From Kitasatospora sp. NBC_01246 (GTDB taxonomy: Bacteria > Actinomycetota > Actinomycetes > Streptomycetales > Streptomycetaceae), in assembly GCF_036226505.1 (NCBI RefSeq), contig NZ_CP108484.1:7068001-7132000 (forward strand): a DNA stretch of 64,000 nt, written 5' to 3'. The position numbers and the translations under genes are program-made. A model generated the notes under the pieces. That model made no database searches. It saw only the letters and a list, made by a program, of their open reading frames with translations, and was not told the DNA's origin. Positions 50,084 to 59,597 of this stretch are shown here, piece after piece. How positions within the stretch are numbered: position 1 is the first letter of the stretch; the number at the start of each line of letters is the position of its first letter.

Positions 50084-50950
50084 TCAGCTCCAGTCGAACT
50101 CCTGCGGGTCCGGACCGATCCGCGAGCCGGTGGCGAGGCCGGCGATCGCGGCGAGGTCGGCCGCGTCCAGCTCGAAGCCGGCCACGTCCAGGTTCTCCTT
50201 GATCCGGGAGGGGGTGACCGACTTCGGGATCGCGACGACGCCGCTCTGCAGGTGCCAGCGGAGCACCACCTGGGCGACCGTGCGGCCGTGCTTCTCGGCG
50301 ATCTGCGCCAGCACCGGCTCGGCGAGCAGCTCCTTGCCCTGGCCCAGCGGGCTCCAGGCCTCGGTGGCGATGCCGTGCCGGGCGTGGAAGGCGCGCAGCT
50401 CGTCCTGCGGGAAGTACGGGTGCAGCTCGACCTGGTTCAGGGCCGGCACGACCGAGGCCTCGTCGAGCAGGCGGGTGAGCTGCTCGGCCCCGAAGTTCGA
50501 GACGCCGATCGACTTGACCCGGCCGTCGGCCAGGAGCTGCTCGAAGGCCTTCCAGACGTTCGGGAAGGTGCCGTGCATCGGGCGCGGCCAGTGGATCAGG
50601 TAGAGGTCGAGGTACTCCAGGCCGAGCTTGGCCAGCGAGGCGTCGAACTCGCGCAGCACCGCGTCCCGGCCCTGCGGGCCGGACCAGTCGCGGGTGCCCG
50701 AGTTCCAGAGCTTGGTGGTGACGTAGAGGTCCGCACGGGCGACGCCGCCGCCCGCGATCGCCTCGCCGATCGCCCGGCCGGTGCCGGCCTCGTTCTCGTA
50801 GATCGCCGCGGTGTCGATCGAGCGGTAGCCCGACTCGACGGCGGTGCGGACGGCGGCCGTGGCCTCGGCGTCCGGGACCTGCCACACGCCGAAGCCCAGC
50901 TGCGGGATCTGCGAGCCGTTGTTGAGGGTGACGCTGGGGATGGTGCTCAC
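50084..50950 (-). CDS. Aldo/keto reductase (AKR5-like)
   Basis: A 288-residue NADPH-dependent (alpha/beta)8-barrel oxidoreductase. The catalytic tetrad is Asp and Tyr in IDTAAIYENEAGTG, Lys in TTKLWNS and His in LIHWPRP. The C-terminal IPKSVTPSRIKEN binds the 2'-phosphate of NADPH. The start GTG at 50950 gives the usual STIPSVTLNNG opening. The sequence resembles 2,5-diketo-gluconate/prostaglandin-type reductases; the in vivo substrate is unknown. Confidence 0.9.
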   Translation of the reverse strand: MSTIPSVTLNNGSQIPQLGFGVWQVPDAEATAAVRTAVESGYRSIDTAAIYENEAGTGRAIGEAIAGGGVARADLYVTTKLWNSGTRDWSGPQGRDAVLREFDASLAKLGLEYLDLYLIHWPRPMHGTFPNVWKAFEQLLADGRVKSIGVSNFGAEQLTRLLDEASVVPALNQVELHPYFPQDELRAFHARHGIATEAWSPLGQGKELLAEPVLAQIAEKHGRTVAQVVLRWHLQSGVVAIPKSVTPSRIKENLDVAGFELDAADLAAIAGLATGSRIGPDPQEFDWS

Positions 50951-51270
50951 GGGAAGGGGTGCCCTCCTGGTTGTCCATAGGTTCGTGTGGACCAACCTGC
51001 CCGTTGTCCGGATTGTTCCCGGCCGGGCAAAGAATTTTCTGACGCGTTGTACCGGCGTGCGCAGGAGGTCCGGGAGGGGGCGCGCGACGCGGAAAACCTG
51101 TTGCGCAGCTCACAGTCGCCTTGGCAGGCTCGCTGCCATGACCTCCTGAGCAGCCCCCCGGCCGTGACCGCACCGGCCCCATCCTCCCCTTCCCCCACCA
51201 CGTGCTCCCGGCGCCACCGCGCGACGAGCACGTCGTCGCCATTCGCCCGCACCACCCCCAACGGAGCGTC
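50951..51270. other. Divergent region, aldo-keto reductase / ABC exporter
   Basis: 320 bp with no supported gene. An AT-richer patch AAAGAATTTTCTGA at about 51029-51042 could be part of a promoter. Nothing else is recognisable. Confidence 0.35.
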
Positions 51271-53043
51271 ATGCCGCTCAAGACCCTGCCGCTGGCCGAT
51301 CCCGGCGACCCGGATCTCTCCTCCCCCCTCGCCTTCCTGCGCTGGCTGCAGCGCAGCCAGCGGCGCGGGCAGGTGCTCGCCACCTGCTGGTCGCTGCTGG
51401 AGATGGGCAGCCGGGCGGCCCTGCCGCTCCCGGTGGGCCTCGGTGTCCAGGCCGCCGTGGACGGCGACGCCGCCGGCCTCCGGTGGGCCGGTGCCGCCGT
51501 GCTGGCCCTGGCCATCGTCGCCGCCTTCGGCGCCGTCATGCTGCACCGCCAGGCGGTGTGGAACTGGATCCACGCCGCCACCCAGGTCCGCCAACTGGTC
51601 TCCCGTCAGGCCTCCCACCTGGGCGCCGGGCTGTCCCGGCGGATCGCCACCGGTGAGATCGTCGCCGTCGGCAGCGGGGACGTCGAGAAGATCGGCTGGT
51701 ACGTCGAGCTGGTCGCCCGGCTCCGCGGCGCGGTGCTGGTCTGGCTGGCGGTCAGCGCCGCAGTGCTGGTCGCCGAGCCCGTGCTCGGCCTCGCCGTGCT
51801 GCTCGGCGTCCCGGTGCTGGCCGCCTCCGTCTGGCCGCTGCTCGGCCCCTTCGAGCGGCGCTACTCAGAACAGCGCGCGCTCGGCGGCAAGGCGACGGAG
51901 CTGGCCGCCGACACCGTGGCCGGGCTCCGGGTGCTCCGCGGCATCGGCGGCGAGGAGCTGTTCCTCGACCGCTACCGGGCGGCCTCCCAGAAGGTCCGCG
52001 CGGCCGCCGTCCGCTCGGCCCGGGTCTGGTCGCTGATGCAGGCCCAGCAGGTCCTGCTGCCGGGCCTCTTCGTGGTCGGCGTCACCTGGTACGGGGCCCG
52101 GCTGGCCGCGGACGGGGAGATCGGCATCGGCACCCTCGTCGCGGTGTACGGCGCCACCGCCTACCTGGCCGCGCCGCTGCGCATCCTCGGCGAGGCCGCG
52201 CACGCCTGGAGCGTCGCCCGGGTCTCCGCGGGGCGGGCCGTCCGGGTGCTCTCGCTCAGCCGGACGACCGGCACCGCCGAGGCCGTGCTCACCGGGCCGG
52301 GCCGGGCCGACCTGTTCGACCCGGTGACCGGGCTGACGCTGCGGGCCGGTGAGCTGACCGCCGTCGTCTGCGGCGACCCGGACTTCGCCGGGGCGCTGGC
52401 CGGCCGGCTCGGCGGGCACGTCCCGCTGGGCGAGGGGGAGCGGGCGCAGCCCTCCGTCCGGCTCGGCGGCACCGAGCTGGACGCCGTGCCGCTGGCCGAG
52501 GCCCGGGCGGCGGTGCTGGTCCACGACAAGGAGCCGGTGCTGCTCTCCGGCACCCTGGCCGAGCTCTTCGACATCCCCGCCTCGGGCCGGGTCACCCCCG
52601 CCGAGGCGCTGGCCGCCGCCCGCGCCGAGGACGTCCTGGACGCGCTGGTGGACGGCTCGCCCGAGTGCGCGGGGGACGCCATGCGGGCCGGGATCACCGA
52701 GCGCGGCCGCTCGCTCTCCGGCGGCCAGCGCCAGCGGCTGGCGCTGGCCCGCGCCCTGCTGGCCGACCCGCCGGTGCTCGTCCTGGACGAGCCCACCAGC
52801 GCGGTCGACGCCCACACCGAGTCCCGAATCGCCACCGGGCTGCGTGCGAGCCGGGAGGGGCGCACCACGGTGGTGTTCGCCACCAGCCCGCTGCTGCTGG
52901 ACCAGGCGGACCGGGTGGTACTGCTCCAGGGCGGCCGGGCCGTCGCGGCCGGCCGCCACCGCGAGCTGATGCGCACCGAGCCCGCCTACCGCGCCGTGGT
53001 CACCCGCGACGAGGAACCGGTCGCCGTCGGGGAGGGCGTATGA
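51271..53043 (+). CDS. ABC exporter half-transporter with degenerate Walker A
   Basis: A 590-residue half transporter: membrane domain about 30-320 with six helices, ATPase domain about 345-580. The Walker A lysine is gone (CGDPDF at 367-372 replaces G-x-x-G-x-G-K). The Q-loop glutamine is replaced (VLVHDKEP) and the H-loop His is Thr538 (FATSP). The signature LSGGQ (482-486) and Walker B VLVLDE (502-507) are intact. Together with the next gene it forms a heterodimer in which this subunit donates the good signature to the partner's ATP site. The ATG at 51271 has GGAG upstream. Confidence 0.9.
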   Translation: MPLKTLPLADPGDPDLSSPLAFLRWLQRSQRRGQVLATCWSLLEMGSRAALPLPVGLGVQAAVDGDAAGLRWAGAAVLALAIVAAFGAVMLHRQAVWNWIHAATQVRQLVSRQASHLGAGLSRRIATGEIVAVGSGDVEKIGWYVELVARLRGAVLVWLAVSAAVLVAEPVLGLAVLLGVPVLAASVWPLLGPFERRYSEQRALGGKATELAADTVAGLRVLRGIGGEELFLDRYRAASQKVRAAAVRSARVWSLMQAQQVLLPGLFVVGVTWYGARLAADGEIGIGTLVAVYGATAYLAAPLRILGEAAHAWSVARVSAGRAVRVLSLSRTTGTAEAVLTGPGRADLFDPVTGLTLRAGELTAVVCGDPDFAGALAGRLGGHVPLGEGERAQPSVRLGGTELDAVPLAEARAAVLVHDKEPVLLSGTLAELFDIPASGRVTPAEALAAARAEDVLDALVDGSPECAGDAMRAGITERGRSLSGGQRQRLALARALLADPPVLVLDEPTSAVDAHTESRIATGLRASREGRTTVVFATSPLLLDQADRVVLLQGGRAVAAGRHRELMRTEPAYRAVVTRDEEPVAVGEGV

Positions 53044-53086
53044 GCCCCGCACCCGTCCGCCGCCCCGCCCAGCCGAGGAGCACCGC

Positions 53087-54859
53087 ATGAAGCCCCCCGC
53101 CCATCAGGAGCAGGGACCGGCCACCACCCTGCCGGTCGGCTCGCCGGCCACCGTCCGCGCCTACCTGCGGCTGCTCGCCCGGCGGCACCGCGCCGGCTTC
53201 GGCGCCGTGGTGGGCCTGCACTCGGTGGCCACCGTGGCCGGCCTGGTCGGGCCCTGGGTGCTCGGCACCCTGGTCGAGTCGCTGGCCACCGGCACCGCCG
53301 GGTCCACCATCGCGGTGGCCGTCGCCTGGTACCTGCTGGCCCTGGTGGTGCAGTCGGCCTTCACCTGGTGGTCCCGGCTGCGCGGCAGCGTCCTCGGCGA
53401 GCGGGTGCTGGCCGACCTCCGGGAGGACTTCCTGGTCCGGTCGGTGACGCTGCCGACCGGTGTGCTGGAGCGGGCCGGCACCGGGGACCTCGTCTCCCGG
53501 GGCACCACCGACATCGACCGGCTGGACAAGTCGGTCCGCGAGGCGGTGCCCGAGCTGGCCGTCGCCGTGGTCTCGCTGCTGCTGGTGCTCGGCGCCCTGG
53601 TGGTGACCTCACCACTGCTCGCGCTCACCTCGCTGATCGGCCTGCCGCTGCTGCTGGCCAGCTCGCGCTGGTACTTCCGGCGGGCCCCGCAGTCCTACCG
53701 CAACGAGTCGGCCGGCTACGCCGCGGTCAACACCGTGCTGGCCGAGACGGTCGACGCCGGGCGGACGGTCGAGACGCTGCGCCTGGGCGACGACCGGGTC
53801 CGGCTCACCGACCGCAAGCTCGGCGAGTGGCTCGCCTGGGAGCGGTACACCCTCTGGCTGCGCTCGGTCTGGTTCCCGACCATCGACGCGGTCTACACCC
53901 TGGCCGTGCTCGGGACGCTGGTGCTCGGCGGCCTGTTCACGCTGGAGGGCTGGATCACCGTCGGCCAGCTGACCACCGGGGTGCTCTACGCCCAGGCGCT
54001 CACCGGCCCGGTCGACCTGATCCTGCGCTGGTACGACGAGCTGCAGATCGGGCAGGCCTCGCTGGCGCGACTGGTCGGGGTCCGCGAGGTGCCCGAGCAC
54101 GAGTGCGACGAGTCCGCCCACCCGGACGGCCGACACGTGCGGGCCGACGAGGTGCGGTTCGGCTACCGCGAGGGCGCCGACGTGCTGCACGGGATCAGCC
54201 TGGACGTCGCCCCGGGCAGCCGGGTCGCCCTGGTCGGTCCCTCCGGTGCGGGCAAGTCCACCCTGGGGCGGCTGCTGGCCGGGATCTACGCGCCCGGCCG
54301 GGGCAGCGTGACGCTGGGCGGGGCGCCGCTCTCGCGGATGCCGGCCGAGCGGGTCCGGGCCGAGGTGGCCCTGGTCAACCAGGAGCACCACGTCTTCGTC
54401 GGCACCCTGCGGGACAACCTGCGCCTTGCGGCGCCGGACGCCGCCGACACCGAGCTGCGCGCCGCGCTGGACGCGGTGGACGCCGGGGAGTGGGTGGACG
54501 CGCTGGCGCAGGGGCTGGACACCGAGGTCGGCTCGGGCGGCACCGCGCTGACCCCTCCGCAGGCGCAGCAACTCGCGCTGGCCCGACTGGTGCTGGCCGA
54601 CCCGCACACCCTGGTCCTGGACGAGGCCACCTCGCTGCTGGACCCGAGGGCCGCCCGGCACCTGGAGCGCTCGCTCTCGCGGGTGCTGGAGGGCCGGACG
54701 GTGATCGCCATCGCGCACCGGCTGCACACCGCCCACGACGCCGACGTGATCGCCGTGGTCGAGGGCGGGCGGATCAGCGAGTACGGCAGCCATCCGGAGC
54801 TGGTCGCCGCGGGCGGTCCGTACGCGGCGCTCTGGCGGTCCTGGCGGGACGAGCGGTAA
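53087..54859 (+). CDS. ABC exporter half-transporter with degenerate signature
   Basis: A 590-residue half transporter, the partner of the previous gene, with membrane domain about 25-320 and ATPase domain about 340-585. Walker A GPSGAGKST (384-392), Q-loop VNQEHH, Walker B LVLDE (509-513) and H-loop His544 are all canonical. The signature, however, is LTPPQ (488-492) instead of LSGGQ. The composite site built from its Walker A and the partner's LSGGQ is complete, and the other site is dead. Such exporters move drugs, lipids or peptides; the substrate is unknown. The ATG follows GAGGAGC. Confidence 0.92.
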   Translation: MKPPAHQEQGPATTLPVGSPATVRAYLRLLARRHRAGFGAVVGLHSVATVAGLVGPWVLGTLVESLATGTAGSTIAVAVAWYLLALVVQSAFTWWSRLRGSVLGERVLADLREDFLVRSVTLPTGVLERAGTGDLVSRGTTDIDRLDKSVREAVPELAVAVVSLLLVLGALVVTSPLLALTSLIGLPLLLASSRWYFRRAPQSYRNESAGYAAVNTVLAETVDAGRTVETLRLGDDRVRLTDRKLGEWLAWERYTLWLRSVWFPTIDAVYTLAVLGTLVLGGLFTLEGWITVGQLTTGVLYAQALTGPVDLILRWYDELQIGQASLARLVGVREVPEHECDESAHPDGRHVRADEVRFGYREGADVLHGISLDVAPGSRVALVGPSGAGKSTLGRLLAGIYAPGRGSVTLGGAPLSRMPAERVRAEVALVNQEHHVFVGTLRDNLRLAAPDAADTELRAALDAVDAGEWVDALAQGLDTEVGSGGTALTPPQAQQLALARLVLADPHTLVLDEATSLLDPRAARHLERSLSRVLEGRTVIAIAHRLHTAHDADVIAVVEGGRISEYGSHPELVAAGGPYAALWRSWRDER

Positions 54860-54940
54860 CCGGGGGCGGCAGCGGCCCCCCGGGCGCTCTGCTGCCCCGA
54901 CCGGCCACCGGTGGCCGGCCGCTCCCGGTGACACAGCGCA

Positions 54941-54974
54941 AACCCGCACGGGGCAGGGTTGCCCCGTGCGGGTT
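54941..54974 (+). terminator. Terminator of the heterodimeric ABC exporter operon
   Basis: A perfect 15-bp stem (54941-54955 with 54960-54974, GGGT loop) lies 82 bases after the exporter stop and 54 bases before the next gene. Confidence 0.7.
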
Positions 54975-55027
54975 ACTCCCGGGCGCGTAACCGGACAAGT
55001 CGGTCGATCGGCCCGCAGACTGCGCGT

Positions 55028-55273
55028 GTGACCAAGATTTCAGACGGTTCCTCCAGCACCCGGCGCAGCGAGATCGGTGGCGTCCCCACCCGGTACATCG
55101 GGATCGGCGTCATCGTCGTGCTCGCGGTGTGGTTCCTGTTCGCCAACCTCGACAAGGTGAAGATCCAGTTCTGGGTGTTCACCGTGACCGCGCCGCTCTG
55201 GATCGCGCTGCTCGCCACCCTGCTCGCGGGTGGTGCGCTGGGGTGGTTGCTGAAGGGGCGGAGCACCAAGTGA
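55028..55273 (+). CDS. LapA-domain small membrane protein
   Basis: An 81-residue protein with two membrane helices (IGIGVIVVLAVWFLFANLD and TAPLWIALLATLLAGGALGW) separated by the short strand KVKIQFWVF, the pattern of the LapA/DUF1049 family. The GTG start at 55028 gives a short soluble N terminus. Its stop overlaps the next ATPase gene's GTG. The function is unclear outside LPS-bearing bacteria. Confidence 0.8.
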   Translation: MTKISDGSSSTRRSEIGGVPTRYIGIGVIVVLAVWFLFANLDKVKIQFWVFTVTAPLWIALLATLLAGGALGWLLKGRSTK

Positions 55274-56034
55274 CGGCACCGCCGGGGGCGTCCGCCTTCG
55301 AGCCGCTGATCGAGCTGCGGGGCGTCAACAAGCACTTCGGCGAGCTGCACGTGCTGCAGGACATCGAGCTGACGGTGGGTCGCGGCGAGGTCGTGGTGGT
55401 GATCGGGCCCTCCGGCTCCGGCAAGTCCACGCTCTGCCGGGCGATCAACCGCCTGGAGCCGATCGAGTCGGGCAGCATCTCGATCGACGGCAAGCCGCTG
55501 CCCGCGGAGGGCAAGGGGCTCGCCCTGCTGCGCGCGGACGTCGGGATGGTCTTCCAGTCCTTCAACCTGTTCTCCCACAAGACCGTGCTGCAGAACGTCT
55601 CGCTGGCGCAGATCAAGGTCCGCGGCCGGCCGCGCGCGGAGGCGGACGCGAAGTCCCGGGCCCTGCTGGAGCGGGTCGGGCTGGTCGCCCAGGCGGACAA
55701 GTACCCGGCGCAGCTCTCCGGGGGCCAGCAGCAGCGCGTCGCGATCGCCCGGGCGCTCGCCATGGAGCCCAAGGCACTGCTCTTCGACGAGCCCACCTCC
55801 GCCCTCGACCCCGAGATGATCAACGAGGTGCTGGACGTGATGCGCCAGCTCGCGCACGAGGGCATGACCATGGTGGTGGTCACCCACGAGATGGGGTTCG
55901 CCCGCGCGTCGGCCAACCGGGTGGTGTTCATGGCCGACGGGCGGATCGTCGAGGACCGTGCCCCCGAGGACTTCTTCGGCGCGCCGGAGAGCGAGCGCGC
56001 CCGGGACTTCCTGTCCAAGATCCTGAAGCACTGA
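55270..56034 (+). CDS. Glutamate-type amino acid ABC importer, ATPase (GluA-like)
   Basis: A 254-residue polar amino acid importer ATPase: Walker A GPSGSGKSTLCRAINRLE, signature LSGGQQQRVAIARALAM, Walker B LLFDEPTSALDPEM and H-loop VVTHEMGFAR. This is the GlnQ/GluA subfamily. The GTG start overlaps the LapA-like stop. The next three genes encode the lipoprotein and two permeases in the usual gluABCD order. Confidence 0.92.
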   Translation: MTAPPGASAFEPLIELRGVNKHFGELHVLQDIELTVGRGEVVVVIGPSGSGKSTLCRAINRLEPIESGSISIDGKPLPAEGKGLALLRADVGMVFQSFNLFSHKTVLQNVSLAQIKVRGRPRAEADAKSRALLERVGLVAQADKYPAQLSGGQQQRVAIARALAMEPKALLFDEPTSALDPEMINEVLDVMRQLAHEGMTMVVVTHEMGFARASANRVVFMADGRIVEDRAPEDFFGAPESERARDFLSKILKH

Positions 56035-56044
56035 GGCGGGCGCC

Positions 56045-56938
56045 GTGACGAGGAAGTGGATGCTCGCCGCCGCGGCCCTGATCGTGCTGCTGGCCGGCTG
56101 CGGCAAGGAGGGCACCCCGCCGCCGAAGGGTCCGCAGCCCAGCGCGCTGCCCAGCTACCAGGTGCGGGACGCCGCCGGCATCACCGGTTCGCCCACCCTG
56201 GACGCGGCGCGCGCCCGGGGCCACCTGGTGGTGGGGGCCAAGGAGGACCAGCCCTACCTCGGGCAGAAGAACCCGGCCACCGGGGAGTACTCCGGCTTCG
56301 ACATCGAGATCGCCAAGATGGTCGGCGCCGACCTGGGCTTCGCGCCCGACCGGATCGAGTTCCGGACGATCGCCTCCGCCAACCGGGAGACCGCCCTGCA
56401 GAACGGGCAGGTGGACTACTACGTCGGCACCTACACCATCAACGACAACCGCAAGAAGCTGGTCGGCTTCGCGGGGCCGTACTACCTGGCCGGCCAGTCG
56501 CTGCTGGTGCGCGAGAACAACGACACCATCCACGGCCCGGAGGACCTGAACGGCAAGAAGGTCTGCTCGGCGGCGGGCTCCACCCCGTACCAGCGGATCC
56601 AGAAGCAGTACCCCGACGTCAAGCTGATCGGCTACGACACCTACTCGGCCTGCGTGGACAACCTGATCACCGGCCAGGTGGACGCCGTCACCACGGACAA
56701 CACGATCCTGATGGGCTACGCGGCCAAGGTGCCGGACGAGCTCAAGGTGGTCGGGCCGCTGTTCTCCCAGGAGCCGTACGGGATCGGGACGCCGAAGGAC
56801 GACACCGTGCTGCGCTACGCGCTGGACGACGCCCTGGCGCACCACGAGGAGAACGGTGACTGGAAGCGGGCCTACGACGCCACCCTCGGCCTGTCCGGGG
56901 TGTCCGCGCCGACCCCGCCGCCGATCGACCGGTACTGA
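56045..56938 (+). CDS. Amino acid ABC importer, binding lipoprotein (GluB-like)
   Basis: A 297-residue SBP family 3 lipoprotein. MTRKWMLAAAALIVLLAGC is a lipoprotein signal with the Cys at position 19. The ligand-binding fold shows YSGFDIEIAKMVGADLGF, RKKLVGFAGPYYLAGQSLLV and VDAVTTDNTILMGYA. It probably binds glutamate or a related amino acid. GTG start. Confidence 0.9.
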   Translation: MTRKWMLAAAALIVLLAGCGKEGTPPPKGPQPSALPSYQVRDAAGITGSPTLDAARARGHLVVGAKEDQPYLGQKNPATGEYSGFDIEIAKMVGADLGFAPDRIEFRTIASANRETALQNGQVDYYVGTYTINDNRKKLVGFAGPYYLAGQSLLVRENNDTIHGPEDLNGKKVCSAAGSTPYQRIQKQYPDVKLIGYDTYSACVDNLITGQVDAVTTDNTILMGYAAKVPDELKVVGPLFSQEPYGIGTPKDDTVLRYALDDALAHHEENGDWKRAYDATLGLSGVSAPTPPPIDRY

Positions 56939-56950
56939 GAGGGCCGCCCC

Positions 56951-57595
56951 GTGAAAACCCTGACCGACAACTGGTCGACCTACTGGGAGGGCTTCCTCGG
57001 CACCCTCTCGCTGTTCGTGGTGAGCGCCGTGCTCGCCCTGGTGCTGGGCGTGCTGATCGCCGGCTTCCGGGTCTCGCCGGTGCGGCCGCTGCGGGTGTTC
57101 GGGACGGTCTGGGTGACGCTGCTGCGCAACACCCCGCTGACCCTGCTCTTCTTCATCGTGGTGCTGGGCCTGCCGCGGTTCGACATCACGCTGCCGTTCT
57201 TCACCTTCGCGGTGCTCGCGCTCGGCTGCTACACCTCGGCGTTCGTCTGCGAGGCGATGCGCGCGGGGGTCAACACCGTGCCCAGCGGCCAGGGCGAGGC
57301 GGCCCGGAGCCTGGGCATGACCTTCGGGCAGACGATGAGCCTGGTGGTGCTGCCGCAGGCGTACCGGTCGGTGGTCGCCCCGATCGGCAGTGTGATGATC
57401 GCGCTGGCCAAGAACACCGCGATCGCCGGCTCGTTCAGCGTGACCGAACTGCTCGGCAGCTACCGGACCATCAACGAGCTGGGATACAGCATCATCTGGA
57501 CCTTCGTCTGGATCGCCGTCGGCTACCTGATCATCACCCTGGCCGTCAGCGCGCTCTTCAACGTGCTGGAACGACGAGTGGCGGTGTCGCGATGA
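56951..57595 (+). CDS. Amino acid ABC importer, permease 1 (GluC-like)
   Basis: A 214-residue inner-membrane permease of the HisM/HisQ family with about five helices. The EAA loop is GQGEAARSLGMTFGQTMSLV. RNTPLTLLFFIVVLGLP is the typical N-terminal motif. It overlaps the next permease gene by an ATGA. Confidence 0.9.
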   Translation: MKTLTDNWSTYWEGFLGTLSLFVVSAVLALVLGVLIAGFRVSPVRPLRVFGTVWVTLLRNTPLTLLFFIVVLGLPRFDITLPFFTFAVLALGCYTSAFVCEAMRAGVNTVPSGQGEAARSLGMTFGQTMSLVVLPQAYRSVVAPIGSVMIALAKNTAIAGSFSVTELLGSYRTINELGYSIIWTFVWIAVGYLIITLAVSALFNVLERRVAVSR

Positions 57596-58455
57596 CGGTG
57601 GAATCCTCGGCGCTCTACGACATCCCCGGCCCCAAGGCGCTGGCCCGGCACCGGCTGTACGGGCTGATCGCGCTGGTCGCGATCGCCGCGCTGATCGGGT
57701 GGATCGTCTACATGCTGTTCCACACCGAGCAGTTCACGTACCAGAAGTGGACGGCCTTCGAGTACGAGGGCGTGCAGGACCTGCTGCTGCGCGGGCTGGG
57801 GAACACGCTCAAGGCCTTCGGATGGACGGTGCTGTTCGCGCTGCCGTTCGGCGCGCTGTTCGCGGCCGGGCGGCTCTCCGACCACCGGGCGGTGCGCTGG
57901 CTCTCCACCCTGGTGGTGGAGTTCTTCCGAGCCATGCCGGTGCTGGTGATGATCTTCTTCATCTTCGTCGCGCTCAAGGTGGAACCGCTCTGGGCGCTGG
58001 TGGCCGGTCTGGTGCTGTACAACGGCTCGGTGCTGGCCGAGGTGTTCCGGGCCGGTGTGCTCGCGGTGCCCGCCGGGCAGCGCGAGGCGGCGTACGCGCT
58101 GGGCATGCGCAAGACCCAGGTGATGTCCTACGTGCTGGTGCCGCAGGCCAACCGGGCGATGCTGCCGGCCATCATCAGCCAGCTGGTGGTGGCGCTCAAG
58201 GACACCTCGCTGGGCTTCCTGATCACCTACGAGGAGTTCCTGCACGCGGGCAAGCTGATCGCCACCAACCTCGACTACGACCTGCCGTTCATCCCCGTGG
58301 TGATGGTGATCTCGCCGATCTACATCGGGATGTGCCTGGCGCTCTCCTGGCTGGCCCGGTGGGTCGAGGCCCGTACCCGGCGCAGTCCGAGCACCCAGGG
58401 CGGCGCACCGGTCGCCGAGGCCGGACTGGTGCTGGGGCTGCCCCCGGAGGAGTAG
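57592..58455 (+). CDS. Amino acid ABC importer, permease 2 (GluD-like)
   Basis: A 287-residue inner-membrane permease with a longer N terminus than its partner. The motif EFFRAMPVLVMIFFIFVAL and EAA loop GQREAAYALGMRKTQVMSYV are clear. ALKDTSLGFLITYEEFL is conserved in GluD. It ends in a short Ala/Gly-rich cytoplasmic tail and closes the operon. Confidence 0.9.
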   Translation: MTVESSALYDIPGPKALARHRLYGLIALVAIAALIGWIVYMLFHTEQFTYQKWTAFEYEGVQDLLLRGLGNTLKAFGWTVLFALPFGALFAAGRLSDHRAVRWLSTLVVEFFRAMPVLVMIFFIFVALKVEPLWALVAGLVLYNGSVLAEVFRAGVLAVPAGQREAAYALGMRKTQVMSYVLVPQANRAMLPAIISQLVVALKDTSLGFLITYEEFLHAGKLIATNLDYDLPFIPVVMVISPIYIGMCLALSWLARWVEARTRRSPSTQGGAPVAEAGLVLGLPPEE

Positions 58456-58522
58456 GAGCGGCGGGAACGCATCGGAGAAACCATAGGTGCGGGTGGGAAT
58501 AGCTCCGGCATCTCCAAAGTCT

Positions 58523-58534
58523 GCTTATGATTCC
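58523..58534. promoter_or_regulatory. Candidate LysR-site element upstream of the LysR gene
   Basis: GCTTATGATT lies about 35 bases before the LysR start. A near match on the opposite strand (CGCTTATGGATT, 59531-59520) precedes the cysteine dioxygenase gene. The shared core GCTTATG with T-N-A character could be the LysR recognition element. This is inferred from two sites only. Confidence 0.3.
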
Positions 58535-58566
58535 TGGGACCAGGGGCGCGGGCAGGTGGAGGGGCA

Positions 58567-59481
58567 GTGGAGCCGGTATTCGACTCGCGGCACATCAGGA
58601 CCTTCCACGAGGTCGTCCGGGCCGGCTCCTACTCGGCCGCCGCCCGCGAACTCGGCTACACCCAGCCCGCCATCACCCAGCAGATGAAGGCACTGGAACG
58701 GTCCGTCGGAGTGCCGCTGTTCACCCGGGCCGGGCGCGGGCTGCGCCTCACCGAGGCCGGTGAGGCACTGGCCCGGCACGCCGAACTGATCCTCGGCAGT
58801 CTCGCCGCGGCCCAGCAGCAACTCGGCGCGCTCGCCCGGTTGCGCGCCGGGAGGGTCCGGGTCTGCGCGTTCCCGAGCGCCAACGCGACCCTGATACCCC
58901 AGGCGATGGCCCGGCTGCTCGCCGAGCACCCCGGGGTCCGGGTCGAACTGCTGGAGGCCGAACCGCCCGACTCCGTGCAGCGGCTGCTGCGCGGCGAGTG
59001 CGACATCGCGCTCTCCTTCCGCTACCCGGGCGTCGCCGCCGAGCTGCCGCCCGAGCTGGACGAGATCCCGCTGATGGAGGACCTGCTCACGGTGCTGCTG
59101 CCGGTCGGCCACCCGCTGGGCCGCCGGCACGCCGTCCGGCTGGCCGACCTCGACGGCGAGCGCTGGATCGCCGGGTGTCCGCGCTGCCGGGCCAACCTGC
59201 TGCACGTCTGCGCCGAGGAGGGCTTCGCACCCGACATCGTCTTCTCCACCGACGACAACCTGGCGGTGCAGAGCCTGGTCGCCGCCGGGGTCGGGATCGC
59301 GCTGATGCCCGCGCTGGTGCTCTCCTTCATGTGCCACCGCAAGGTCACCGGGCGCGCCGTCGAGCCGCACCTGCGGCGCCAGGTGAGCGCGTACGTGCTC
59401 CGCGAGCACCGCCGGATCCCGGCCACCGCGCTGGTGCTGGACCAGTTGCGGTCCGCGGCGGCCTCGCGGGTGGGCTGCTGA
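58567..59481 (+). CDS. LysR-family transcriptional regulator
   Basis: A 304-residue LTTR. The HTH (residues about 5-62) reads IRTFHEVVRAGSYSAAAREL, GYTQPAITQQMKALERSVGV. The C-terminal co-inducer domain starts near residue 90 (RVCAFPSANATLIPQAMARL). Its position just before a cysteine dioxygenase and a YeiH transporter gene suggests that it responds to a sulfur compound and controls them. The GTG start follows GGAGGGG. YeiE-like LTTRs next to YeiH are a known pairing in enterobacteria. Confidence 0.88.
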   Translation: MEPVFDSRHIRTFHEVVRAGSYSAAARELGYTQPAITQQMKALERSVGVPLFTRAGRGLRLTEAGEALARHAELILGSLAAAQQQLGALARLRAGRVRVCAFPSANATLIPQAMARLLAEHPGVRVELLEAEPPDSVQRLLRGECDIALSFRYPGVAAELPPELDEIPLMEDLLTVLLPVGHPLGRRHAVRLADLDGERWIAGCPRCRANLLHVCAEEGFAPDIVFSTDDNLAVQSLVAAGVGIALMPALVLSFMCHRKVTGRAVEPHLRRQVSAYVLREHRRIPATALVLDQLRSAAASRVGC

Positions 59482-59597
59482 TCCCCGCCGTTCGACAACC
59501 GGCCCGTCGGCCCGGGGTCAATCCATAAGCGGGGTTTGGGGAAGAGCGAAAGAACCCTCCTTGGACGTGATGGGTCGGCCGGGGCCAACCTGCTGGC

